The notes: generated by a model from the letters alone, not told the origin. A stretch of DNA of 64,000 nt from Streptomyces caelestis (GCF_001279005.1 NZ_LGCN01000199.1:95734-159733), one strand, 5' to 3'; positions 48,623-58,419 are shown, counted from the stretch's first letter. Numbers and translations are program-made.

Positions 48623-49642
48623 GTGAAACCCTTCGGATACGTACGGGCCGCCACCGTCGAGGAGGCGGCCGAGGCGCTCGCCGCCCGTCCCGGCGCCCGC
48701 TGCCTCGGCGGCGGCACCAACCTCGTCGACCTGATGAAGCTGGGCGTGGAGCGCCCCGACGTCCTCGTCGACGTCGGCCGTCTGCCGCTGGACACGGTGG
48801 AGGAACTGCCCGACGGCTCCGTGCGCGCCGGCGCCACCGTCCGCAACAGCGACCTCGCCGCCCACCCCCTGGTCCGCGACCGCTACCCCGCCCTGTCCCA
48901 GGCGCTCCTCGCCGGGGCCTCCGGACAGTTGCGCAACGCCGCCACCACCGGCGGCAACCTCCTCCAGCGCACCCGCTGCCCCCACTTCCAGGACCTGTCC
49001 AAGCCGTGCAACAAGCGCGCGCCGGGCAGCGGCTGCGGCGCCCGGGAGGGCACCCACCGCGACCACGCGGTGCTCGGCCACTCCGAGCACTGCATCGCCA
49101 CCCACCCCTCGGACATGGCGGTCGCCCTGGCCGCCCTGGACGCACGCGTGGAGCTGTACGGCGGCCAGGGCGCCCGGGCCGTCCCGGCGGACCGGTTCCA
49201 CCGGCTCCCCGGCGACCACCCGGAGCGGGACACCGTGATCCGGCCCGGCGAACTGATCACCGGCGTGGTGCTCCCGGCCGCCACCGCGGCGCTGCCCTCC
49301 GCCTACCGCAAGGCCCGCGACCGCGCCTCGTACGCGTTCGCCCTGGCGTCGGTCGCCGCCGTCCTGGACACGGCGGACGACGGCACCGTCGCCCACGTGG
49401 GGCTCGCCTTCGGCGCGCTCGCCCACAAGCCGTGGCGGGCCGAACGCGCCGAGACGGCACTGCGCGGCGCCCCGGCGACCCCGGACTCCTTCGCCCGCGC
49501 CGTGGACCTGGAACTCGAGGCGGCCCGGCCGCTGCGGGACAACGGCTACAAGGTGCCCCTCGCCCGGAACCTCGCCGTGGACGTCCTGACCCGGCTCGCG
49601 CCCCCGGTCCGGCCCGCCCGACACCTCACGGAGGACTCATGA
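48623..49642 (+). CDS. FAD subunit of the PaoABC-like oxidoreductase, with extra [4Fe-4S] loop
   Basis: The 339-residue subunit has the FAD motifs CLGGGTNLVDLMKLG and NAATTGGNLLQRTRCPHFQD. The insertion SKPCNKRAPGSGCGAREGTH with LGHSEHCIATHPSDMAVALA follows, and this is the cysteine-rich loop that holds a [4Fe-4S] cluster in PaoB-type proteins. This places the enzyme with the aldehyde oxidoreductase PaoABC rather than with classical xanthine dehydrogenase. GTG 48623 directly follows the previous stop, and the stop overlaps the next ATG. Confidence 0.93.
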   Translation: MKPFGYVRAATVEEAAEALAARPGARCLGGGTNLVDLMKLGVERPDVLVDVGRLPLDTVEELPDGSVRAGATVRNSDLAAHPLVRDRYPALSQALLAGASGQLRNAATTGGNLLQRTRCPHFQDLSKPCNKRAPGSGCGAREGTHRDHAVLGHSEHCIATHPSDMAVALAALDARVELYGGQGARAVPADRFHRLPGDHPERDTVIRPGELITGVVLPAATAALPSAYRKARDRASYAFALASVAAVLDTADDGTVAHVGLAFGALAHKPWRAERAETALRGAPATPDSFARAVDLELEAARPLRDNGYKVPLARNLAVDVLTRLAPPVRPARHLTEDS

Positions 49643-51771
49643 CCGGCACCGGCACCGCGCTGGGCGCCCCCGCCGTACGCCGCGAAGGACGCCGGAAGGT
49701 CACCGGCGGCGCCCGCTACGCCGCGGAACACCCCTTGGCGGACCGCGTCCACGCCCGACCCGTACCGGCCACCGTCGCCCGCGGCCGGGTGACGGCCGTC
49801 GACACCGCCGCCGCCCTCGCCCTGCCCGGCGTCCTCGCCGTGCTCACCCACGAGAACGCCCCCCGGCTCGCCGAGCCCGACGATCCCACCCTGGCCGTGC
49901 TCCAGGACCCCGGGGTGCCGCACCGGGGCTGGTACGTCGCGCTCGCCGTCGCCCGGACCCCGGAGGAGGCCCGTGCCGCCGCCGCGGCCGTCCGGGTCGA
50001 GTACGCCGTGGAGGAGCACGACGTGACCCTCACCGCGGACCACCCCGAGGCGTACGAGCCGGAGACCGCCAACGCCGGATACCCGGCCCGCCGCGAGTAC
50101 GGTGACCCCGACGGCGCCTTCGCCTCCGCTCCCGTCCGCGTCGACGTCACCTATCGCGTGCCGCCGCTGCACAACCACCCCATGGAGCCCCACGCCAGCA
50201 CGGCCCGGTGGGAGGGCGACCGGCTGCTCGTCCACACCTCCAGCCAGGGCGGCACCGCGGTACGCGCCACGCTCGCCGCGCTGTTCGGGCTGCCCGAGGA
50301 CCGGATCACCGTCGACACCGCCCATGTGGGCGGCGGCTTCGGCTCCAAGGGCACCCCGCGCCCCGACGTCGTGCTCGCCGTCATGGCCGCCCGCGAGACC
50401 GGCCGGCCGGTGACCGTCGCCCTGCCCCGCCGTCACCTGCCCGCCGTCGTCGGCCACCGGGCCCCCACCCTGCACCGGCTCCGCCTCGCCGCCGGCGCCG
50501 ACGGCCGGCTGACCGGCCTGACCCACGAGATCGTCACCCACAGCTCCCGCGTCAAGGAGTTCGTGGAGCAGGCGGCGGTCCCCGCACGCGTCATGTACGC
50601 CGCCCCGAGCAGCCGTACGCTCCACCGCGTGGTCCGGCTCGACGTGCCGACCCCGTCCTGGATGCGCGCCCCCGGTGAGTGCCCCGGCATGTACGCCCTG
50701 GAGTCCGCGGTGGACGAACTCGCCACCGCCCTCGGCACGGACCCGGTGGAGCTGCGCGTCCTCAACGAACCCGAACGCGAACCGGACAGCGGCAAACCGT
50801 TCAGCAGCAGGCACCTCACGGAGTGCCTGCGCGAGGGGGCGCGCCGCTTCGGCTGGGACCGCAGGGACCCCCGCCCCCGTTCCCGGGCGGAGGGACCGCT
50901 GCTGGTCGGCACGGGCGTCGCGGCGGCCACGTACCCCGTGCTCGTCCGGCCGTCCACCGCCGAGGCACGCGCGCTGCCGGACGGGACCTTCGTCGTCCGC
51001 GTCAACGCCACCGACATCGGCACCGGAGCCCGCACCGTGCTCGCCCAGGTGGCGGCCGACACCCTCGGCGTGCCGCTGGAGCGGGTGCGGACCGAGATCG
51101 GCGACAGCGACCTGCCGCCCGCGTCCCTGGCCGGGGGATCCTCCGGGACCGCCTCCTGGGGATGGGCCGTGCACGACGCGTGCACCAGGCTCACGGGCCG
51201 GCTGGGCGGCCTCACGGGCCGGCTGCCCGACGAAGGGATCTCCGCCCGCGCCGACACGGCCGGCCGGGCGGACGCCGACAGCCCCTACGCCCGGCACGCC
51301 TTCGGCGCGCACTTCGCCGAGGTCACCGTCGACTCCGTCACCGGCGAGGTCCGGGTGCGCCGGATGCTCGGCGTCTTCGCCGCCGGACGGATCCTCAACG
51401 CCCGCACCGCACGCTCCCAGTTCATCGGCGGCATGACCATGGGGCTGGGCATGGCGCTGACCGAGGGCAGCACGATGGACCCCGCGTTCGGCGACTTCAC
51501 CGAGTCCGACCTGGCGTCGTACCACGTGCCCGCCCACGCCGACGTGCCCGCCGTCGAGGCGCACTGGATCGACGAGGACGACACCCGCCTCAACCCGATG
51601 GGCAGCAAGGGGATCGGCGAGATCGGCAACGTGGGCAGCGCGGCCGCCATCGGCAACGCCGTCCACCACGCCACCGGCGTCCGCTTCCGCGAACTCCCGC
51701 TGACCCCCGACAAGGTGCTCGCCGGACTGTCGGGACCGGCGCCCGCGCCTACCAGTGGGCGGGACGGCTGA
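49639..51771 (+). CDS. Molybdenum-cofactor subunit of the PaoABC-like oxidoreductase
   Basis: The 710-residue catalytic subunit shows the family pattern. [15 protein letters not shown] is the N-terminal aldehyde-oxidase a/b hammerhead. [59 protein letters not shown] and [20 protein letters not shown] follow. The last holds the glutamate that acts as base at the Mo site. It would hydroxylate aldehydes or aromatic substrates, and the exact substrate is unknown. The ATG at 49639 overlaps the FAD-subunit stop (ATGA). The 3' end overlaps the convergent pentapeptide gene by 23 bases. Confidence 0.94.
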   Translation: MTGTGTALGAPAVRREGRRKVTGGARYAAEHPLADRVHARPVPATVARGRVTAVDTAAALALPGVLAVLTHENAPRLAEPDDPTLAVLQDPGVPHRGWYVALAVARTPEEARAAAAAVRVEYAVEEHDVTLTADHPEAYEPETANAGYPARREYGDPDGAFASAPVRVDVTYRVPPLHNHPMEPHASTARWEGDRLLVHTSSQGGTAVRATLAALFGLPEDRITVDTAHVGGGFGSKGTPRPDVVLAVMAARETGRPVTVALPRRHLPAVVGHRAPTLHRLRLAAGADGRLTGLTHEIVTHSSRVKEFVEQAAVPARVMYAAPSSRTLHRVVRLDVPTPSWMRAPGECPGMYALESAVDELATALGTDPVELRVLNEPEREPDSGKPFSSRHLTECLREGARRFGWDRRDPRPRSRAEGPLLVGTGVAAATYPVLVRPSTAEARALPDGTFVVRVNATDIGTGARTVLAQVAADTLGVPLERVRTEIGDSDLPPASLAGGSSGTASWGWAVHDACTRLTGRLGGLTGRLPDEGISARADTAGRADADSPYARHAFGAHFAEVTVDSVTGEVRVRRMLGVFAAGRILNARTARSQFIGGMTMGLGMALTEGSTMDPAFGDFTESDLASYHVPAHADVPAVEAHWIDEDDTRLNPMGSKGIGEIGNVGSAAAIGNAVHHATGVRFRELPLTPDKVLAGLSGPAPAPTSGRDG

Positions 51772-52582
51772 GGGCGGGAGGCAGTGCGGTGGCCGCGTCG
51801 CCCCGGGCCGCGTTCAGCTGCGCCTGGGTGAGGAAGAGCGCGCCGGTGAGATCGGCGCCGCGCAGGTCCGCGTCGCGCAGGTCGGCGCCGATCAGGTCGG
51901 CCTCGCGCAGGTCCGCCCCGCCGAGGTCGGCGGCGACGAGGAGGGCGCCGCGCAGGCTCGCCCCGCGCAGGTCGGCGCCGGACAGCTTCGCGCCGATCAG
52001 ATCGGCCCCGCGGTGGTTCTTCCTGCGGCCCGGGACCCGGGCGCGGGCCAGCTCGCTCGCCCGCAGCAGCAGCGGGTTGACCTCGCCGCGCAGCGCGTTC
52101 GCGTCCAGTCCGGTGATCGACTCGGCGCTGCCGCGGGTCAGGCCGTCGATCCGGGCCCGCGCCTTGCGCAGCTCCTCGTGGACGGGGCGGGCCGCCGCGA
52201 GGCCGAGGGCCTCGGTGACGTAGTGGAGCAGCTCGTGCAGCTGCCGCATCACGGGGAAGACCTCGACCATGGAGCGCGCCGACTCCGGCGCCCGGCGCCA
52301 GTCGGTGCCGCCGAAGGTCACCTGCGACACCTTCTGCCCGGCGCCGAAGCAGTCGAAGACGGTGCAGCCGGGGTAGCCCTCGTCGCGCAGCCGCTCGTGG
52401 ATGCCGCAGCGGAAGTCCTGCCGGAGGTTCGAGCACGGCCGGCCGGCGGCCTTGTCGGCGGCGAAGTCGGCGGAGCGGGCGAAGGGCAGGGCCACGCAGC
52501 ACAGGCCGAAGCAGGCGGCGCAGTCGGCCCGGAGGTCCGTGCGGTCCCCGGACGAGCGGGGGGCTTCGTGCTGTGGCGACAC
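51749..52582 (-). CDS. Cysteine-rich pentapeptide-repeat protein
   Basis: The 277-residue protein has two parts. The N-terminal about 90 residues are cysteine-rich and highly patterned: [41 protein letters not shown], then [12 protein letters not shown]. This looks like a metal or Fe-S binding module. The C-terminal half is a pentapeptide-repeat helix of about 14 units ([20 protein letters not shown] and so on), a right-handed beta-helix that can mimic DNA or act as a scaffold. The start is GTG 52582 with GGGAG 8 bases upstream. Longer in-frame starts lack an SD. The function is unknown. Confidence 0.85.
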   Translation of the reverse strand: MSPQHEAPRSSGDRTDLRADCAACFGLCCVALPFARSADFAADKAAGRPCSNLRQDFRCGIHERLRDEGYPGCTVFDCFGAGQKVSQVTFGGTDWRRAPESARSMVEVFPVMRQLHELLHYVTEALGLAAARPVHEELRKARARIDGLTRGSAESITGLDANALRGEVNPLLLRASELARARVPGRRKNHRGADLIGAKLSGADLRGASLRGALLVAADLGGADLREADLIGADLRDADLRGADLTGALFLTQAQLNAARGDAATALPPALSRPAHW

Positions 52583-52772
52583 CGTGCGTACTCCCGTTGT
52601 GCGACGGGCACCGCGCATCCGCGGTGCTCCGAGACCGGCCCTCATTCTCGCAGACGGTCCACGAGGCCGTCCTCGCCCTTCTCGTCCTCCTCGCGCGGTC
52701 ATGGGGTGTCCGGCCTGTCGTCGACAATGAAGTCGAAAGCGAAACTTTCCTGGGTGGTGGAGGGACCAGCGC

Positions 52773-53744
52773 ATGAGCAACACGGAGACGCACCCGACGG
52801 AGACGGTCTGCGGCGCGGACGCCGACGGACCGCCCCCGCCGGGCATCGAGGTCCTCACCCCGAGGGACGTACCCCTCGGCGGTCCCCGGGCCATGCGGGT
52901 ACGGCGGACCCTGCCCCAGCGGGCACGCACCCTCATCGGCGCCTGGTGCTTCGCCGACCACTACGGTCCCGACGACGTCACCGAGTCCGGCGGCATGCGC
53001 GTACCGCCGCACCCGCACACCGGCCTGCAGACCGTCAGCTGGCTGTTCAGCGGTGAGATCGAACACCGCGACAGTCTCGGCAGCCACGCCTGCGTCCGGC
53101 CCGGCGAACTCAACCTCATGACCGGCGGGCACGGCATCAGCCACTCCGAGGTCTCCACCCGCGGCACCCGGATCCTGCACGGCGCGCAGCTGTGGGTGGC
53201 GCTGCCCGGGGAACACCGCGACACGGCACGGGACTTCCAGCACCACGTCCCCGCCCCGGTCGCGCTGGACGGCGGCCAGGCGCGCGTCTTCCTGGGCACG
53301 CTCGCCGGCGACACCTCGCCGGTACGCACCTTCACCCCGCTGCTCGGCGCCGAGATCACCCTGGAGCCGGGCGCCCGCGTGACCCTCGACGTGGATCCCG
53401 GTTTCGAACACGGGTTCCTCGTCGACACCGGCGACGTCCTCCTCGCCGACACGCCCCTGAAGCCGGCCGAACTCGGCTACGCGCCCCCCGGCCGCACCGC
53501 CCTCACCCTGGCCAACCGGGCGAGCGGTCCGGCCCGCCTGCTGCTCCTGGGCGGACCGCCCTTCGAGGAGGAGATCGTCATGTGGTGGAACTTCATCGGC
53601 CGGTCACATGACGAGATCGTACAGGCCCGCGAGGACTGGATGAAGGGGTCACGTTTCGGCGAGGTACAGGGGTACGACGGGGCTCCACTGCCCGCGCCCG
53701 AGCTGCCGAACGCACCCTTGAAACCGCGAGGAAGGGTGCGCTGA
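52773..53744 (+). CDS. Pirin family protein
   Basis: The 323-residue protein is a bicupin pirin. The N-terminal cupin holds the metal motif [20 protein letters not shown] and the block [20 protein letters not shown]. The C-terminal pirin domain has [17 protein letters not shown] and [20 protein letters not shown]. Pirins bind iron and act as quercetinase-like dioxygenases or redox-sensitive regulators. Upstream (52715-52765) are TCGTCGACAA and GAAAG...CTTTC inverted repeats, a possible operator. It is the last normal-GC gene before the accessory region. Confidence 0.9.
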   Translation: MSNTETHPTETVCGADADGPPPPGIEVLTPRDVPLGGPRAMRVRRTLPQRARTLIGAWCFADHYGPDDVTESGGMRVPPHPHTGLQTVSWLFSGEIEHRDSLGSHACVRPGELNLMTGGHGISHSEVSTRGTRILHGAQLWVALPGEHRDTARDFQHHVPAPVALDGGQARVFLGTLAGDTSPVRTFTPLLGAEITLEPGARVTLDVDPGFEHGFLVDTGDVLLADTPLKPAELGYAPPGRTALTLANRASGPARLLLLGGPPFEEEIVMWWNFIGRSHDEIVQAREDWMKGSRFGEVQGYDGAPLPAPELPNAPLKPRGRVR

Positions 53745-54021
53745 CCTGCGGAAACATGGGTTCCGGGCCGCGGGTCCTGCGATCGCTACTGCATCTGTCC
53801 AGCGGTGTGGGCATCCCGCGGCGCAGGTCTTTGACTTCTGCTTCCTGGGCCCCCTGAAGCTGTCCGCGAATTCCAAGGTATGGGCATCTGCGGGCAGCTT
53901 TAGCCGAACCAATGCTGACCTTTTGCTGACTTTTCTGATGGGTCATCAGGTAGAGGGGAGTGGTGTCCTCTCCACTCGCCCCCTCATGAGGTGCCCTCGA
54001 TTGCTATAGCGCTTCGCTGAT

Positions 54022-54039
54022 GCCGACTCCGGAGTCGGC
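54022..54039. repeat. 18-bp perfect palindrome
   Basis: GCCGACTCCGGAGTCGGC is a perfect palindrome in the low-GC junction. It could be a terminator stem, or a binding or recombination site for the integrase/excisionase downstream. Confidence 0.5.
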
Positions 54040-54249
54040 GGGCTCGTCCCATGGCAGCTGCTCAGGTGTAACGATGCGTGTTGCTTGTGGGAATCCGACA
54101 AGCGGTGTACTCGGACGGGTGTGTACCGACCCGGGCTTTGCGTCAAGCAGCCTGAGGCCCAAGCCTGCCTGTCGGAAGCAACGATGCGTCATTCAACCCC
54201 TCACCCCAGTGGCTTGCTCGACGGACCGTTCCACGTCATCCCCGGTTGA

Positions 54250-54441
54250 TCACGTTTCCTCTCCTCTGTAGCGCTGCCACGCATCGGTCGAGAGCCTGCT
54301 GGGTCGAGGGCCTTGCCTGATCTCGACAGTGACGGGCAGTTCGATGACGGTGGACCAGCCGCCCGCTCCATCCAGCGTCTCGACAGTGACCACGAGCCCT
54401 CGCAATCCCGTCGACGTCCTCGCTATGAGCGACTCCTTCAT
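54250..54441 (-). CDS. Possible small hypothetical protein
   Basis: A 63-codon frame from ATG 54441 has mixed, protein-like composition: MKESLIARTSTGLRGLVVTV, ETLDGAGGWSTVIELPVTVE, then RLSTDAWQRYRGEE. A stop (TAG) lies 8 codons upstream in frame, and no strong SD precedes the ATG. I recognise no family. It may be a relic gene of the integrated element. Confidence 0.3.
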   Translation of the reverse strand: MKESLIARTSTGLRGLVVTVETLDGAGGWSTVIELPVTVEIRQGPRPSRLSTDAWQRYRGEET

Positions 54442-54802
54442 CAGCGAGAAGACGACAACCGCCTACTCGCGCAGCTCGAGTAGCCGCTCCTTTCGCGTCA
54501 CCTGGGCTGCCCACGCCGCTGACGGTGGGTCAAGGTCCTTCGCCCGTTGGCATTGCCTCGCCACCCTGCTCTATCTGGGATCGACCGACTTGGACGGAGT
54601 GGTGAAGGACAGCCTCCGATCCTGACGTTCTGCGCCGTAGCAAACCCTCGTCGAGCAGGGCGGCCTGTCTTTGAAGCGAGGAACATAGCGCAAGATCGCC
54701 GGTTAGCCAAACCGGCGATCCGCCGGAAAATTGAACCCTTGGTGCGAGACGTCAGCGAGAGACCAAGGGGGCAACAGTGCATGAACGAACTCAGGAGGAA
54801 AT

Positions 54803-54988
54803 GTGGCGGCACAATTCATGAGCGTGAGGGAAGTATCTGAGTATCTGAACGTGTCCACTTCATGGGTTTACAGAAATGCTACGCACTCAGGGCTGGTTCC
54901 TTACAAGTTCGGGGTCGGCGCCAACGCCAAGATTCGATTTAAAGCATCAGAAGTAGAGGTCTGGGTAAAGCAGCAGCGCGCCTTGTGA
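54803..54988 (+). CDS. Excisionase-like helix-turn-helix protein
   Basis: The 61-residue protein is a HTH_17/AlpA-type excisionase: SVREVSEYLNVSTSWVYRNA, a winged turn (VPYKFGVGANAKIRF) and KASEVEVWVKQQR at the end. Such proteins direct the integrase towards excision. AGGAGG (54793-54798) is 4 bases before GTG 54803. ATG 54818 is another possible start but is too far from that SD. The integrase frame opens 3 bases after the stop, the usual xis-int arrangement of actinobacterial integrative elements. Confidence 0.85.
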   Translation: MAAQFMSVREVSEYLNVSTSWVYRNATHSGLVPYKFGVGANAKIRFKASEVEVWVKQQRAL

Positions 54989-55093
54989 AAAGTGTCGAGT
55001 TTCAGCCACCTGAAAAATCGACAGGTCGCCATGCAGGTTCTATTTCAGTACGATCGGATGTTCTCCTCTGTGTCTCGTTCGTTGGTCCGTGGG

Positions 55094-56224
55094 ATGGGGT
55101 CGTTCTTCAAGGAATGTGAGCATCCGCGGCCGCGGTGGTCGAAGTGCCCGCACTCATACAAGATCCGGTATCGGTCGGCGGCCGGGAGGCAGGTTCAGGA
55201 GTCGGGGTTCGCCACGCAGGAGAAGGCCATCGGGCGGTTGACGGAGGTGCACAACGCCAGGAAGCAGGCGGGACCTCGCAGCGCAGCGAAGGCGGAGCGG
55301 GTCTTGGTTTATGGGGCGATGCGGTTCGGTGAGTATGCAGCGGAGTGGAAGGCCGGTCAGCGTGATCTGAGCCCGGCGTCGGTGCGGCATCTGGAGTCCC
55401 TGCTGGAGCACCACATGCTGCCGCTGCTGGGCAGCCGGCGGATGAACACCTTCGACCACTGGGTCGTCGAGGGCTTCATCCGGTCCATGGAACGCGCCGG
55501 CGTCGGCCTGGCCACCCAGGCCAACGCCTTCGACAAACTCAAGACGATCCTGCTGGACGCCCACCGCCTCGGCCTCTACGACGACCACCCCCTCACCGGC
55601 GTGAAACCCCCGCAGTATGACCCCAGGCACGCGGTCATCCCCTCCCCCACGCAGCTGCGGAAGATACGCACGGCCGGCGACGACCGCTTCCGGCTCATCA
55701 CCGATCTGATGAGCGGCTGCGGCATGCGCAACGGCGAGGCCGCCGCCGTCAACCTGCGCAACATCGTCGCCGACGACGTCTACCGGATCACCGAACAGGT
55801 CAACCAGACCACCGGCCACTACGCCCGCCTCAAACATCGCAAAATGGGCGAATACCGCGACGTCCCCCTGCCCGCCCGGGTCAAGGAGACCATCGAGTGG
55901 TACGCCGACACACACGGCACCACCGACGGCTACCTGCTACGCCACCCCCAGGACCCGTCCCGGCCGTTCCCGCACTACTACCTCAACAACCAATGGCAGC
56001 GGATCAAGAAGGCCGGCGAAGTCGAGATCCCCGAGGGCATGGTGATCTACAGCTGCCGGCACTTCTTCGCCTCCAACTGCCTCACCCACAACATCCCCAT
56101 CACCGACGTCGCCGAATGGATGGGACACAAGAACATCGACGTCACCTTCAAGATCTACCGACACCTCATGCCCGGCACCATCAGCACCGCCGCCACCACC
56201 CTCAACCACACCCTCACCGCATAG
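55094..56224 (+). CDS. Tyrosine recombinase/integrase
   Basis: This site-specific integrase of 376 residues (410 if begun at GTG 54992) has an N-terminal zinc-ribbon-like start (MGSFFKECEHPRPRWSKCPH), a SAM-like core-binding domain (YAAEWKAGQRDLSPASVRHL) and the catalytic domain. The first arginine is in CGMRNGEAAAVNL, and the box II region is YSCRHFFASNCL, where the usual first His is Tyr. Then WMGHKNIDVTFKIYRHLMPG carries the third His and the nucleophilic tyrosine. I place the start at 55094 because family members begin MGSFFK; the SD is weak there. It probably belongs to an AICE or prophage remnant together with the excisionase. Confidence 0.85.
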   Translation: MGSFFKECEHPRPRWSKCPHSYKIRYRSAAGRQVQESGFATQEKAIGRLTEVHNARKQAGPRSAAKAERVLVYGAMRFGEYAAEWKAGQRDLSPASVRHLESLLEHHMLPLLGSRRMNTFDHWVVEGFIRSMERAGVGLATQANAFDKLKTILLDAHRLGLYDDHPLTGVKPPQYDPRHAVIPSPTQLRKIRTAGDDRFRLITDLMSGCGMRNGEAAAVNLRNIVADDVYRITEQVNQTTGHYARLKHRKMGEYRDVPLPARVKETIEWYADTHGTTDGYLLRHPQDPSRPFPHYYLNNQWQRIKKAGEVEIPEGMVIYSCRHFFASNCLTHNIPITDVAEWMGHKNIDVTFKIYRHLMPGTISTAATTLNHTLTA

Positions 56225-56506
56225 TCGATCATGCTCAGCGTGAGATCAGTTGTGATACTTGGCAGTTGGGCAGCGTGATGGCGGAGTTTTGTGAGTGCCG
56301 GATGAATTGTGCCTGATTTCGCGGCTGCGACTACGGTTCCGAGAAGGATGGTTTATCCTCCGGGTCGTCGGACTTGCGATAGAGATTGCCCAAGGAGGGT
56401 CCTTGTGAGCCCTTGGGCTGGGCAAAGTCCCCTGGGTAGTTGAGTGATCTTCGCTTGGCTGTAAGTTATGAAAAATGGCGTAGCTGCCCGCACACACGCG
56501 ATTTTG
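56225..56506. other. Post-integrase gap
   Basis: This is AT-richer DNA with no gene. By analogy with related elements the attP/attR site often lies just after int, but I see no tRNA 3' end or clear core here. Confidence 0.4.
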
Positions 56507-56650
56507 CTACTCAGCTCCGGCGGGACGCTGTTGCCCAGAATCGCAGTGCAGGAAGAAGTCGTACCACTCGATGGTGGTGCCGATGAGGGACGCGGCGACG
56601 ATGCGCTTGAGGTTGTTCGGGGCTGGTGGAGCGGTTGCGGGCGACGACAT
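56507..56650 (-). pseudogene. 5' fragment of an MFS (metabolite:H+ symporter) transporter
   Basis: From ATG 56650 (AGGAAG upstream) the frame reads MSSPATAPPAPNNLKRIVAA, SLIGTTIEWYDFFL, which is the conserved start of MHS-family transporters (ShiA/ProP type). After DFFL it runs into unrelated residues and stops after 47 codons. The remaining about 400 residues are missing, so the gene is truncated at about 56550. Confidence 0.75.
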
Positions 56651-56789
56651 CGGCACCACTTCCTGGGGTGTGACGGGGACGTTTGCGTGTCGCCACACCG
56701 TAGGAATCCGCAGGTCAGGCGCAGGTCAGGCGCACATGTGGCGGGGCAACATAGTTTGAACCGTTCCGGGTTCGATAGAGATCTCGGAG

Positions 56790-57403
56790 TGTCCTGAGTT
56801 TGGTGGAGTCGGGTCGCTTGGTTTTACGCTACCGGTGCTGCACGTAGTTCGTACTCGACCGGAGTGAGCATTTCCAGGGCCGAGTGCCTGCGCTGGCGGT
56901 TATGGAAGATCTCCAGGTACTCGAAGAGTGCCGTGGACAGTTCCAGTCTGGTCCGCCAGCGCCGGCGGTTGAGCAGTTCCACCTGGACCCGGGCCCAGAA
57001 GGACTCCATCATCGCGTTGTCCACGCAGTCCCCGATCGAGCCCATGGACGGCAGAAGACCGGAGGCGCGGGCCCGCTCGGTGAACGCCCAGGAGCCGAAC
57101 TGTACTCCGTGATCGGAGTGGATGACGGTGCCGCCGGGCCGGGGACGGCGGTTACCGATGGCCATGCTCAGTGCATTGGTGGTCAATGCGGCGGTCGGGG
57201 ACGCGTCGATGGACCAGCCCACCACCCGGCGGGCGAAGGCGTCCAGGGCCACCGCGCAGTACACCTTGCCCTCCAGAGTGGGATGTTCGGTGATGTCGGT
57301 GACCCACAGTTGGTCCCGGGCGTGACGGGTGAAGTTGCGTTCCACCAGGTCGGCGGCCGACGGGGTTTGCGGCTTGGTGAGGCGTCCCCTGGAGTGTGGA
57401 CAC
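56790..57403 (-). mobile_element. Truncated IS3-family element (3' part of orfB)
   Basis: The coding trace on the minus strand (57403 to 56824) is the integrase-core part of an IS3-type orfB. GRLTKPQTPSAADLVERNF, HARDQLWVTDITEHPTLEGK (first Asp), TVIHSDHGVQFGSWAFTERA (second Asp), CVDNAMMESFWARVQVELLN (Glu) and RQRRHSALEMLTPVEYE are all intact. The 5' half is missing because a second IS3-type element abuts it at about 57395-57403. A likely element end begins TGTCCTGAGTTTGG at 56790. Confidence 0.8.
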
Positions 57404-57409
57404 GGGGGT

Positions 57410-58303
57410 TCATGCCGCGAGGGTGAGTCTATGCTCTGCCCGGTGCCGCTGTTCGAACTCGATGGGTGAGAGGTAGCCGAGGGAGCTGTGGCGCCTGCGG
57501 GCGTTGTAGTACGTCAGCCACTGGAAGATCTCCAGCCGGGCCTGCCGCACCGTCGTGAACACCCCGCGCAGGGCTTCTCTCTTCAGCCCCTGCCAGAACG
57601 ATTCGGCCAGGGCGTTGTCGTAGCTCGACCCGACACGACCCATGCTCCGGCGGATGCCGAAACGGTCGCTGCCGTGGGCGAACGCCGCTGAGGTGTATTG
57701 CGATCCCCTGTCCGCGTGGAAGATCACTCCGTCCACGTGGCCGCCGCGGGTCGCCACCGCCATCGTGAGCGCGTCGACGACAAGCTCGGTCCGCATGTGC
57801 GTGGCCATGGACCAGCCGAGCACCCGGCGCGAGCAGATGTCCAGGACGCACGCGAGGTAGAGCCAGGTGCCGCCGACCTGCACGTATGTGATGTCGCCGC
57901 ACCACTTCTCGTCCAGGTTCTCGGCGGTGAAGTCGCGTCGGACCAGGTCCGGCGCGGGCGGCGCGAGCCGGTCGGGGACGGTGGTGCGCTTCCGCCGCCG
58001 CAGGTGCCGGCCCTCGATTCCTTCCCGGCGCATCAGCCGCTCGACCCGCTTGCGGTTGACCGTGTGCCCGAAGCCCCGCAACTCAGCGTGCACGCGCCGC
58101 ACTCCATAGGTGCCACGGTGGTCGGCGTGGATCTCGCGGATCTCCGCGATCAGTGCGTCGTCGGCCGCCCTGCGCTCGGCGCGGGCCGCCGCGCCGGCCG
58201 TCCACCGGTAGTAGCCCGAGCGCGAGACGCCGAGGACCCGGCATATCCGCTGCACGCCGAAGTCGGCACGGTGGAGGGAGATGAAGTCCCAGCGGCCGGT
58301 CAT
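57410..58303 (-). CDS. IS3-family transposase orfB
   Basis: The 297-residue DDE transposase has a HTH-like start (FGVQRICRVLGVSRSGYYRW), the HTH_21 region (DHRGTYGVRRVHAELRGFGH) and the rve core with DDE residues in DEKWCGDITYVQVGG, VIFHADRGSQYTSAAFAHGS and NALAESFWQGLKREAL. It ends in RRHSSLGYLSPIEFEQRHR. ATG 58303 overlaps the orfA stop (ATGA). A longer in-frame reading to 58609 runs through orfA and is not coding. The end sequence TGTGGACACGGGGG at about 57395 is a candidate terminal repeat. I could not find its partner. Confidence 0.88.
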   Translation of the reverse strand: MTGRWDFISLHRADFGVQRICRVLGVSRSGYYRWTAGAAARAERRAADDALIAEIREIHADHRGTYGVRRVHAELRGFGHTVNRKRVERLMRREGIEGRHLRRRKRTTVPDRLAPPAPDLVRRDFTAENLDEKWCGDITYVQVGGTWLYLACVLDICSRRVLGWSMATHMRTELVVDALTMAVATRGGHVDGVIFHADRGSQYTSAAFAHGSDRFGIRRSMGRVGSSYDNALAESFWQGLKREALRGVFTTVRQARLEIFQWLTYYNARRRHSSLGYLSPIEFEQRHRAEHRLTLAA

Positions 58304-58419
58304 GCCCTCATCTCCCGGGCGAAATACTGGGCCGCCCGCCGCAGGATCTCCCGCTCCAACTGCCATTCGGCCTCGGCCTTGCGCAGACGGCCGAGCTCGG
58401 CCCGCAGCCTCGCCAGTTC
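58300..58419 (-). pseudogene. IS3-family orfA fragment
   Basis: Only the last 39 codons of orfA are readable, ELARLRAELGRLRKAEAEWQ and LEREILRRAAQYFAREMRA, which form the leucine-zipper end. Directly upstream is an in-frame TAG (58420-58422), and the HTH part is absent. The second IS3 element is therefore probably inactive without an intact orfA. Confidence 0.7.

Larger units (their letters stand above)
53745..54802. other. About 1 kb mostly non-coding junction of the accessory region
   Basis: GC falls and third-position bias disappears here. Visible structures are a hairpin CTGATG-GGT-CATCAG (53935-53949), two near-identical 11-bp direct repeats TGCTGACCTTT/TGCTGACTTTT (about 53913-53934), an imperfect terminator-like stem (about 53953-53984) and an 18-bp perfect palindrome (54022-54039). 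A minus-strand frame at 54004-54192 (62 codons, ending EPADSGVGISEAL) could be a small gene, but I cannot support it. No tRNA was found. Confidence 0.5.

Noticed and set aside
53745..54802. A tRNA or clear attachment core near the integrase
   Set aside because: I looked for acceptor and T-arm patterns and 3' tRNA ends and found none. Only hairpins and short repeats are present.
54547..54840. A 97-codon plus-strand ORF before the excisionase
   Set aside because: It overlaps the excisionase start in another frame, lacks an SD and shows no family pattern.
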